Positions 51,591 to 58,275 of a stretch of 64,000 nt of DNA are shown here, in pieces. The translations under genes and the position numbers were made by a program. The stretch covers positions 1 to 64,000 of the forward strand of contig UQYT01000007.1 in the NCBI GenBank assembly GCA_900545405.1, read 5' to 3'. The DNA is from an uncultured Eubacteriales bacterium (GTDB taxonomy: Bacteria; Bacillota; Clostridia; Oscillospirales; Oscillospiraceae). The notes beneath the pieces were generated by a model. The model was not told the DNA's origin, searched no databases, and saw only the letters and a list, made by a program, of their open reading frames with translations. Numbering within the stretch: position 1 is the first letter of the stretch; the number at the start of each line of letters is the position of its first letter.

Positions 51591-51610
51591 CTCCTTCGTG
51601 AGTACATGAA

Positions 51611-51645
51611 AAGCCCGCTCGTCCTCTTGGACGGGCGGGTTTTTT
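51611..51645 (+). terminator. Intrinsic terminator after rplA
   Basis: CCCGCTCGTCC/GGACGGGCGGG (one G-T pair), loop TCTT, six T. Confidence 0.92.
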
Positions 51646-51660
51646 ACTTTAGTATGATTT

Positions 51661-51820
51661 AAGGGGGAACCCCCGGCGAGGGTTCCCCCTTGGACCCCCT
51701 CCTGCGCTTTTATGAGCAAGAGGGGGTTCCGCGCTCTGCGGAGCGCGGCCAGGGACTCTGTCCCTGGACCCTGCCACCTTTGAAAAGGTGGACGAAACTT
51801 TCATTCGCGCTTCGCGCAGC
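51661..51820 (-). repeat. Element A, copy 5
   Basis: Minus-strand reading begins CGCGAATGAAAGTTTCG, then CCACCTTT/AAAGGTGG, CCAGGGAC/GTCCCTGG, CGCGCTC/GAGCGCG, ACCCCCT/AGGGGGT and the GGGGGAACCC/GGGTTCCCCC hairpin. Here the T-run has decayed to TTAAATC. It follows serS in the same sense, about 20 bases after its stop. No element B is next to it. Confidence 0.9.
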
Positions 51821-51837
51821 GAAAAGTGCGGCTGGGT

Positions 51838-53142
51838 TTATTTATTGGGGATGAGCTTGGCCTTGCCGCCCATATAGGGGCGCAGGACCTCGGGGATATC
51901 CACGGTGCCGTCCGCGTTGAGATTGTTCTCGAGGAAGGCGATCAGCATGCGGGGGGGAGCGACGCAGGTATTATTCAGCGTATGGGCCAGATACAGCTTG
52001 CCGTCCTCGCCGCGGACCCTTATCTTCAGGCGGCGCGCCTGAGCGTCGCCGAGATTCGAGCAGCTGCACACCTCAAAGTACTTGCCCTGCCTCGGGCTCC
52101 AGGCCTCGATGTCGCAGCTCTTCACCTTCAGGTCCGCCAAATCGCCCGAGCAGCACTCCAGCTGCCTCACTGGGATGTCCAGGCTCCTGAACAGGTCCAC
52201 CGAGTTGTGCCACAGCTTGTCGTACCACATCATGCTGTCCTCGGGGCGGCAGAGAACGATCATCTCCTGTTTCTCAAACTGGTGGATGCGGTATATACCG
52301 CGCTCCTCCAGGCCGTGCGCGCCCTTCTCCTTGCGGAAGCAGGGGGAATAGCTCGTCAGCGTCAGCGGCAGCTGCGCCTCCGGGATGATCTGGTCTATAT
52401 ACCGGCCTATCATCGAGTGCTCCGACGTGCCTATCAGATACAGGTCCTCGCCCTCTATCTTGTACATCATCGCGTCCATCTCAGGGAAGGACATGACGCC
52501 CTCCACCACGTTGCCGTGTATCATGAACGGCGGAATGACATACGTGAACCCGCGGTCTATCATGAAGTCGCGCGCATACGCCAGCACAGCCTCGTGCAGA
52601 CGGGCAATATCACCTACCAAATAATAGAAACCGTTGCCGGACACGCGGCGCGCGGCGTCGAGGTCTATGCCGCCGAAACTCTCCATTATCTCAGTGTGAT
52701 AAGGGATGTCAAACTCGGGCGCTTTGGCCTCGCCGAAGCGCTGCACTTCCACATTATAGGAGTCGTCGGGCCCGATGGGCACGCTGGGGTCTATCATCTG
52801 CGGAATACGCATCATGACGGCGTGGAGCTTCTCCTCCAGCTCGGACTCCATGGCCTCGAGCTCAGCGAGACGGTCGGCCTGGGCCTTGACCTGGGCCTTC
52901 ACGCTCTCGGCCTCCTCCAGCTTGGAGGGGTCCTTTTTGGCCTGGCCCATCAGCATACCGACCTTTTTGGACAGCGCATTGCGCGAGGCGCGCAGGTCGT
53001 TGGCCTCGGTTATTGCAGCGCGCAGGCGCGCGTCATAGTCGATGGCCTCATCGACCAGCGGCAGCTTCTCGTCCTGGAACTTTTTCTTTATGTTCTCGCG
53101 CACCGCATCCGGATTCTCGCGTACAAATTTGATGTCTAGCAT
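51838..53142 (-). CDS. serS: Serine--tRNA ligase
   Basis: The class II enzyme has an N-terminal coiled-coil arm (about residues 25-105) that grips the long variable arm of tRNA-Ser. The catalytic domain shows YLIGTSEHSMIGRYIDQIIP, motif 2 around SPCFRKEKGAHG and motif 3 near the C-terminus (NNTCVAPPRMLIAFLENN). The end is at the expected place. ATG 53142 gives 434 residues (MLDIKFVRENPDAVREN). It lies 18 bases after parB and has no T-box leader. Confidence 0.95.
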   Translation of the reverse strand: MLDIKFVRENPDAVRENIKKKFQDEKLPLVDEAIDYDARLRAAITEANDLRASRNALSKKVGMLMGQAKKDPSKLEEAESVKAQVKAQADRLAELEAMESELEEKLHAVMMRIPQMIDPSVPIGPDDSYNVEVQRFGEAKAPEFDIPYHTEIMESFGGIDLDAARRVSGNGFYYLVGDIARLHEAVLAYARDFMIDRGFTYVIPPFMIHGNVVEGVMSFPEMDAMMYKIEGEDLYLIGTSEHSMIGRYIDQIIPEAQLPLTLTSYSPCFRKEKGAHGLEERGIYRIHQFEKQEMIVLCRPEDSMMWYDKLWHNSVDLFRSLDIPVRQLECCSGDLADLKVKSCDIEAWSPRQGKYFEVCSCSNLGDAQARRLKIRVRGEDGKLYLAHTLNNTCVAPPRMLIAFLENNLNADGTVDIPEVLRPYMGGKAKLIPNK

Positions 53143-53160
53143 GTTTCCCTTTCCCCTCAA

Positions 53161-54036
53161 TCATTCTTTATTCAAACCGGCGAGGGCCTCGATAAGCCTC
53201 TCGCGGTCGTCTGCGCCGTAATATTCGAGCACTATCCGGCCCTTCTTGCCGTTTTCGCTGAGCAGCACGCGGCGGCCGAGCGCCCTCTCGAGCCTCCTTG
53301 TCACCTCTGCCGCGTAGTCCACCCGTATAGCGCCGTCGTCCTCAGCCTCGGGCTTGGGCGCGCGCATGAGCCGCTTTGCAAGCTCCTCTGTGCGCCGCAC
53401 GGAGAGGCCGTTCTTCATTACCTGCCTTGCGGCGTCTATCTGCAGCTCCTCGGGCTTGACCGTGACAAGTGCCCTTGCGTGACCGGCTGAGAGCAGACCC
53501 TGCTCCACGAATTGCAGCACCTCCGGCGCCAGCGACAGCAGCCTGAGCGCGTTTGCTACTGCAGGGCGGGACTTCCCAACCCTCTGCGCCGCCTCGTCCT
53601 GCGTGAGACCGTACTCCTCCATCAGCGTCCGATAGCCTTGTGCTTCTTCCACAGGATTCAGGTCCTCGCGTTGGAGGTTTTCCACAAGCGCCAGCTCGGT
53701 AGTCAGCTTGTCGTCGGCCTCAATAACGCGCGCCGGTATCTCAGTCAGGCCCGCAAGCCTTGCCGCCCGCCAGCGGCGCTCGCCGGCGATGAGCTGATAG
53801 TAGCCGGAGTCCAGTTTTCGCACGGTAACGGGCTGTATGACGCCGTATTCGCGTATAGATTCGGCCAGCTCTGAGAGCGCCTCCTCGTCAAAGACCGTTC
53901 TCGGCTGGTTGTCTCGCGGCTCGACCTTCGCGATCGGCAGCTCCAGCACGCCCTGCGGCTTCTCCTCTTCGCGTGAACTGTCGCCGAAGAGCACGTCAAG
54001 CCCCGTTCCGAGGCCCTTTTTTGCCGCCACGGTCAC
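53161..54036 (-). CDS. parB: Chromosome partitioning protein ParB (Spo0J)
   Basis: ParB is a CTPase that binds parS, spreads as a clamp and loads SMC. The N-terminal domain has LIAGERRWRAARLAG (the ParB box) with LVENLQREDLNPVEEA; the HTH follows (LTQDEAAQRVGKSRPAVANA) and a dimerisation tail ends the protein. GTG 54036 overlaps the parA stop; GTG 54030, seven bases after GGAGG, gives a start MAAKKGLGTGLD closer to the family. Two parS sites lie just upstream of parA. Confidence 0.95.
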   Translation of the reverse strand: MTVAAKKGLGTGLDVLFGDSSREEEKPQGVLELPIAKVEPRDNQPRTVFDEEALSELAESIREYGVIQPVTVRKLDSGYYQLIAGERRWRAARLAGLTEIPARVIEADDKLTTELALVENLQREDLNPVEEAQGYRTLMEEYGLTQDEAAQRVGKSRPAVANALRLLSLAPEVLQFVEQGLLSAGHARALVTVKPEELQIDAARQVMKNGLSVRRTEELAKRLMRAPKPEAEDDGAIRVDYAAEVTRRLERALGRRVLLSENGKKGRIVLEYYGADDRERLIEALAGLNKE

Positions 54037-54788
54037 TCCTCCCTTCTTATGAACTCGTCCGCCAGATGCAGATACGCCCTGCTGCCCTTGGAGATGCGGT
54101 CGTACTTTATGACCGGCTCGCCGTGGCTCGGCGCCTCTGCTATGCGGACATTCCTCGGTATCCTCGTCTTATAGACAGAGGTCCCGAAGAATTTCTCGAC
54201 CTCCGCGGCCACCTGCTCGGAGAAATTTGTGCGGGAATCATACATTGTGAGCACGATGCCCTGTATCTCGAGTGAGGGATTCAACCGCTTCTTGGTCAGT
54301 TTTATTGTAGTCATCAGATCGGCTATGCCCTCAAGCGCGTAGTATTCGCACTGGACGGGTATGAGCACGCTGTCGGCTGCGGCCAGCGCGTTGACCGTCA
54401 GCAGCTCCAGCGAGGGCGGGCAGTCGATGAATATGTAGTCGTAGGTCTCCTTGGCGCTGAGCAGGCGTGTCTTTAGCACGTACTCGCGGTTGTCCATGCC
54501 CACGAGCTCCACGCTTGCGCCGGAGAGCTCCTTGTTGGACGGCAGCACATCGCCGTATTGGGTCTTGACGATGCAGTCCGAGGCGTCTGCGCCGCGGACC
54601 AGCAGGTCGTAGACATTGGGCGCGTGCTCCTTACTGACCCCCATGCCTGAGGTGCTGTTCCCCTGCGGGTCGCAGTCGCAGAGCAGCACTTTTCGGTTCC
54701 GCTTGGCAAGCGCTGCGGCCACATTGACGCATGTGGTGGTCTTGCCAACGCCGCCCTTCTGGTTTGCGACGGCTATTATCTTGCCCAT
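54033..54788 (-). CDS. parA: Chromosome partitioning ATPase ParA (Soj)
   Basis: The deviant Walker A is KGGVGKTTTCVN at residues 11-22, Walker B is DYIFIDCPPSLELLTVNAL, and the total length (251 aa) is that of Soj. It segregates origins with ParB, and in Bacillus also modulates DnaA. The promoter lies 25-55 bases upstream, directly next to a parS site, so ParB could affect its transcription. The parB start overlaps its stop. Confidence 0.96.
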   Translation of the reverse strand: MGKIIAVANQKGGVGKTTTCVNVAAALAKRNRKVLLCDCDPQGNSTSGMGVSKEHAPNVYDLLVRGADASDCIVKTQYGDVLPSNKELSGASVELVGMDNREYVLKTRLLSAKETYDYIFIDCPPSLELLTVNALAAADSVLIPVQCEYYALEGIADLMTTIKLTKKRLNPSLEIQGIVLTMYDSRTNFSEQVAAEVEKFFGTSVYKTRIPRNVRIAEAPSHGEPVIKYDRISKGSRAYLHLADEFIRREE

Positions 54789-54813
54789 ATCCTATCCCTC
54801 TTTTCTCTCTGCG

Positions 54814-54842
54814 ATTATAGCAGTTTCACGCGGGATATTCAA
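54814..54842 (-). promoter_or_regulatory. parA promoter
   Basis: TTGAAT (54837-54842), 17 bases, TATAAT (54814-54819) on the minus strand. The spacer contains a half-site (GTGAAAC) resembling parS. Confidence 0.8.
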
Positions 54843-54844
54843 TA

Positions 54845-54860
54845 TGTTTCACGTGAAACG
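54845..54860. other. parS site 1
   Basis: TGTTTCACGTGAAACG matches the bacterial parS consensus at 15 of 16 positions. It is two bases upstream of the parA -35 element. Confidence 0.95.
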
Positions 54861-54873
54861 GCGAGCTTCGTCC

Positions 54874-54889
54874 TGTTTCACGTGAAACA
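54874..54889. other. parS site 2
   Basis: TGTTTCACGTGAAACA is a perfect palindromic parS. The two sites begin 29 bases apart. Confidence 0.97.
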
Positions 54890-54894
54890 TCTGC

Positions 54895-55743
54895 TCACGA
54901 CTTGAGCATGTCGATATCCGCCACGGTCAAGCCGTCGTGCAGCGCCAGGTTGACGCCGTAGCCTATGAGCTTGGCTACGTCTCTGACAGAGGCGTCGATA
55001 TCTCGCGGCGTGACGAACATCCCGGCGGCGTCGGGTGAGTCTGAGAACGCGGAGGCGTCGACCACAGTGGGCACGCCGATGGCCAGGACGGGGAGGCCCA
55101 GCGACTTTTGATTGACGGCGGCCCTGTCGTTGCCGACGCCGGAGCCGGGGACAATGCCCGCGTCCGTGAGCTGCACCGTGCGGCAGAGGCGCTCAAGCGA
55201 GGCTGAGGCGAGGGCGTCCACAGCGATGAGCCGCGCGGGATCGGCGGCGCGGCAGGCGGAGCGCAGCAGCTCAGCAGACTCTATGCCGGTTGTGCCGAGC
55301 ACGCCGGGCTTTACGGCGCTCACAGTCGTAAACCCGGCAAAGTCCTCGGGCATGCCGCGCTTGAGATGCCGCGTAGCTATGACGGAGTTGACGGCCAGAG
55401 GGCCGACGGCGTCGGGGGTCATCTCGTCGTTGCCGAGCCCGGCGACTAGCGTGCCCTTTCCGCTGTCGGCGGGGAGGAGGCCGCGTATGAGCTCGGCCAG
55501 CAGCCCGGCGGCGTCCTCAAAGGCCTCCGATGTGCGGCACATCAGGGGCTCGAGGCCGAGAGTCACATACTTGCCAATGGGTTTACATAATGAACGCGCG
55601 CCCTCCTCGTCGAGTATCTCCACTGTGGTGATATCAAAGTCGCCGCGCTGCTGAGTTTCCGCGCGCACGCCCTTGAGCTCGCCCGCGCCGGCAGTGAGCT
55701 CACGCTGCTCGGCGGCGAGGTCTGTCCTGAAACGTCTGTACAT
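54895..55743 (-). CDS. gpr: Spore germination protease GPR
   Basis: GPR degrades small acid-soluble spore proteins at germination and is made as a zymogen in the forespore. The N-terminus YRRFRTDLAAEQREL is the usual pro-region; SGVGNDRAAV and GLGNDEMTPDAVGPLAV are family blocks around the active site. At 282 residues it is shorter than the Bacillus enzyme (about 370). The start ATG 55743 is preceded by GAGGTG. A promoter of the sigma-G type lies upstream. It marks the organism as an endospore former. Confidence 0.92.
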   Translation of the reverse strand: MYRRFRTDLAAEQRELTAGAGELKGVRAETQQRGDFDITTVEILDEEGARSLCKPIGKYVTLGLEPLMCRTSEAFEDAAGLLAELIRGLLPADSGKGTLVAGLGNDEMTPDAVGPLAVNSVIATRHLKRGMPEDFAGFTTVSAVKPGVLGTTGIESAELLRSACRAADPARLIAVDALASASLERLCRTVQLTDAGIVPGSGVGNDRAAVNQKSLGLPVLAIGVPTVVDASAFSDSPDAAGMFVTPRDIDASVRDVAKLIGYGVNLALHDGLTVADIDMLKS

Positions 55744-55778
55744 TGCGTTGCTGCACCTCTGTGACACAAGATAATGTA

Positions 55779-55808
55779 TAGTTTGGCGCCGGGGGCGGAG
55801 CGTATGCA
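55779..55808 (-). promoter_or_regulatory. Sigma-F/sigma-G type promoter of gpr
   Basis: On the minus strand TGCATA (55803-55808), 17 bases, CAAACTA (55779-55785). The forespore consensus is TGNATA and CATACTA; only one base of the -10 differs. Its position 36 bases before the gpr start fits. Confidence 0.7.
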
Positions 55809-55836
55809 AATTTCAAAGTAAAATTGTAAAAAAGCC

Positions 55837-55865
55837 TTGATTTTTATAGCTCCGAATGGTAAAAT
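55837..55865 (+). promoter_or_regulatory. rpsT promoter
   Basis: TTGATT (55837-55842), 17 bases, TAAAAT (55860-55865), divergent from gpr. Confidence 0.75.
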
Positions 55866-55920
55866 AACAATCCGCGGGCGAGTAGCCTGTGCAATTTTAT
55901 AGGAGGAGGTGGCAAACGGA

Positions 55921-56184
55921 ATGCCCAATATCAAGTCCGCAATGAAGCGCGACGTGAAGTCCAAGGTTGAGAATGCTCGCAACAAGGCGCAGAAGACGGC
56001 GCTGAAGACTGTCATTAAGAAGTTCGACGCGGCGGTTGCCGAGGGCAACAAGGAGGCGGCTGCCGGTACCTATAAAGTTGCTGTGAAGTCTGTCGATCGT
56101 GCCGCGGCGCGTGGTCTCATCCACAAGAACAACGCGGCCCACAAGAAGAGCGCGATGACCGTCAAGCTCAACGCGATGGAATAA
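55921..56184 (+). CDS. rpsT: 30S ribosomal protein S20
   Basis: The 87-residue, Lys/Ala-rich helical protein begins MPNIKSAMKRDVKSKVENAR and ends KSAMTVKLNAME; the stretch GLIHKNNAAHKKS is the S20 signature. ATG 55921 lies nine bases after GGAGGTGG. It is monocistronic, with a sigma-A promoter and two tandem terminators. Confidence 0.96.
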   Translation: MPNIKSAMKRDVKSKVENARNKAQKTALKTVIKKFDAAVAEGNKEAAAGTYKVAVKSVDRAAARGLIHKNNAAHKKSAMTVKLNAME

Positions 56185-56195
56185 TCACGCTGTAT

Positions 56196-56225
56196 AACCC
56201 CCACGTCACATGACGCGGGGGTTTG
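56196..56225 (+). terminator. First terminator after rpsT
   Basis: AACCCCC-CGTCA pairs with TGACG-GGGGGTT; the tail TTTGCGC is short. Confidence 0.75.
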
Positions 56226-56235
56226 CGCTTGTAAT

Positions 56236-56269
56236 AAGGCCCGCATCGGTTTGGTGCGGGCCTTTTTCG
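56236..56269. terminator. Second terminator after rpsT, shared with ruvX
   Basis: AAGGCCCGCA/TGCGGGCCTT with a 9-base loop and TTTTTC. It lies between convergent genes. Confidence 0.88.
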
Positions 56270-56274
56270 TGTTC

Positions 56275-56694
56275 TCAATATCCGTCGTTTTGAGAGGCGA
56301 GGTAGCTCTCCAGCATCAGGGCCGCGGCAAGGGCGTCCACGGTCTTCTTGTGTTTTTTCTCGCGCTTGCCGTTTGCGGAGAGGATGGCGTGGGCCTCCAC
56401 ACTGCTGCGCCGCTCGTCCCAGAGCCGGACGTCGAGGCCGGTGGCCCCGCGCAGCATTTCGGCAAAGGCGCGGCTCTTTTCGGCGCGCGGGCCCTCGGTG
56501 CCGTCCATGTTCTTCGGCAGGCCCAGCACCAGCTGGCCCACCTCCCGCGCGCGGCACTCCGCGGCTATGCGCTCCGCAAGGCGCTGCGCGTCCCACTCCT
56601 CGACGATGAAGGCCTCACCGCAGAGCACTCCGCCCAAGTCCGAGAACGCGAGGCCGGTGCGCCGGTCGCCGTAATCTATCGCAAGTACGCGCAT
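56275..56694 (-). CDS. ruvX: Holliday junction resolvase-like protein YqgF/RuvX
   Basis: The 139-residue RNase H-like protein starts MRVLAIDYGDRRTGLAFSD, with the catalytic Asp7. The second acidic site is GLPKNMDGTEGP and the third lies in LWDERRSS; the last is VDALAAALMLE. The family is involved in pre-16S rRNA processing and perhaps in recombination. The start is two bases after the folC stop, so it is co-transcribed with folC. Confidence 0.93.
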   Translation of the reverse strand: MRVLAIDYGDRRTGLAFSDLGGVLCGEAFIVEEWDAQRLAERIAAECRAREVGQLVLGLPKNMDGTEGPRAEKSRAFAEMLRGATGLDVRLWDERRSSVEAHAILSANGKREKKHKKTVDALAAALMLESYLASQNDGY

Positions 56695-56696
56695 AC

Positions 56697-57950
56697 TCAA
56701 GCCCCCTCGCCAAGCAGTCTCGCCCGCACGGCGCCCGACATGTACAGCGAGCCGACCGAGCAGACCATGCCGTCCCTGCCCGCAAGCGCCCGGGCCTCGT
56801 CCACGCCGGAGGCTATGTCCGACGCCGAGCGCGCCGGGACGCCGCGCTCGTTTATCGCCGCGCAGAGCTCCTCCGCCGGCATGGCCCGCTCGCTCTCGGG
56901 CGTGACGCAGACCACTTCCGCCGCGCAGGGCAGGAGGATGTCCAGCATCTGCTGCCAGTCCTTGTCTGCGAGCACGCCCATGAGCAGCACGCGGCGCCTG
57001 TCGGGGAAGTAGCGCCGGAGCGCCGCCGCCGTCGTGGCCACGCACTGCGGGTTGTGCCCGCCGTCCACTACGAAGTACGGCTCGCGTGAGAGCAGCTCGA
57101 ACCTCGCGGGCCACACGGCCTTGGCAAGACCCTCCGAAATCGCGCTCTCCGGCAGGCCCAGGAGCCGCGCCGCGGTTATCGCCACGGCGGCGTTTTTCGT
57201 CTGGTGTTCGCCCAGGAGGCGGATGCGGTACTCGTGTCCGTCATAGCGGAAGCTCTGGCCCTCCAGACTGTCGGAGAGCAGCTCGAGCCTTGAAAAGTCG
57301 ACAAAGTGCAGCTCGGTGCCCGTGCGCTCCGCCGCGGCGCGCAGCACTGCGGCCACGGAGGGCTGCTGCTGATAACTGGCGGCGAGACCGCCCTTGAATA
57401 TTCCGGCCTTTTCAGCGGCGATCTGCTCCACCGTGTCGCCCAGGACGCCGGTGTGGTCGAGGCCGATGTTGGCGATGACGGCGCAGCCGGGGCAGGGGAT
57501 GACGTTCGTCGCGTCCAGCCGCCCGCCCATGCCGACCTCGAGCACGACATACTCGCAGCCGCTGTGGGCGAACCACCAGAAGGCCGCGGCGGTCATCAGC
57601 TCGAACTCGGTGCACTTTTCGCTCATGCCCTCGGCGGCCACGGCTAGGGCGGTCACCGCCTCGGCCAGCCCCTCGGGCGGCATCTCCGCGCCGTCTATGC
57701 GCATGCGCTCCGTCACGCGCAGCAGGTGAGGCGAGGTGTAAAGCCCCGTTTTGTGCCCCGCGGCGGTGAGCATGGCGGCGAGCATCGCGGAGGTCGAGCC
57801 CTTGCCGTTAGTGCCCGCGACGTGGACATAGCGGCAGCGCCGCTCCGGATTGCCCAGGCGGGCGAGCAGTTCCTCTATCCTCTCAAGCCCCGGCTTTATG
57901 CCCAGCCAGGACACGCCCTCGAGATATTTAAGCGCCTCAGCGTAATTCAC
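56697..57950 (-). CDS. folC: Bifunctional folylpolyglutamate/dihydrofolate synthase
   Basis: The enzyme adds glutamates to folate. The P-loop is HVAGTNGKGSTSAML near residue 45, then LYTSPHL and EVGMGGRLDATNVI; the C-terminal ligase domain begins about residue 285 with VVDGGHNPQ. GTG 57950 follows GGAGGGG by six bases and gives 417 residues. A longer frame starts upstream, but its first 50 residues (SALADNRGAERSASPFVEE) are encoded by the palindromic repeat array and are not part of the enzyme. Confidence 0.94.
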   Translation of the reverse strand: MNYAEALKYLEGVSWLGIKPGLERIEELLARLGNPERRCRYVHVAGTNGKGSTSAMLAAMLTAAGHKTGLYTSPHLLRVTERMRIDGAEMPPEGLAEAVTALAVAAEGMSEKCTEFELMTAAAFWWFAHSGCEYVVLEVGMGGRLDATNVIPCPGCAVIANIGLDHTGVLGDTVEQIAAEKAGIFKGGLAASYQQQPSVAAVLRAAAERTGTELHFVDFSRLELLSDSLEGQSFRYDGHEYRIRLLGEHQTKNAAVAITAARLLGLPESAISEGLAKAVWPARFELLSREPYFVVDGGHNPQCVATTAAALRRYFPDRRRVLLMGVLADKDWQQMLDILLPCAAEVVCVTPESERAMPAEELCAAINERGVPARSASDIASGVDEARALAGRDGMVCSVGSLYMSGAVRARLLGEGA

Positions 57951-58011
57951 TAAAAACCCCTCCATCCGCGCGTAAGTATAACACCCGGCCCCGCCGGTGT
58001 AAACAAAAACC

Positions 58012-58260
58012 CGCCGCATATGCGCGGCGGATCTCAGCTTGTCGAAGAAGGCTCTGCCTTCTTCGACAAAGGGACTTGCACTCCGCTCCGCGCCTCGGTT
58101 GTCCGCCAAGGCGGACAATTCGACACTCCGCTCCGCGAGAAGTATTTTCGGCGACGTACACGCCGCCGCCGAAAATGATTCAACTCTATTTCGCGGCTGC
58201 GGCCGCGAAACTCTGCGAGGCTTTTTTGACAGACTGAACCCGCCGCATATGCGCGGCGGG
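58012..58260. repeat. Array of strong palindromes between mutL and folC
   Basis: Two copies of CCGCCGCATATGCGCGGCGG (58012-58031, 58241-58260) bracket four hairpins: TTGTCGAAGAAGGC/GCCTTCTTCGACAA (14 bp), TTGTCCGCC/GGCGGACAA, ATTTTCGGCG/CGCCGAAAAT and TTTCGCGGC/GCCGCGAAA. The link CACTCCGCTCCGCG occurs twice. The array fills the gap of 325 bases between mutL and folC and holds no gene. It looks like a REP/BIME-type interspersed repeat. Confidence 0.85.
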
Positions 58261-58275
58261 CCTTGCGTTTTCGGC

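Noticed and set aside
57951..58118. N-terminal extension of FolC
   Set aside because: Encoded by the palindrome array; the family start and a strong SD point to GTG 57950.
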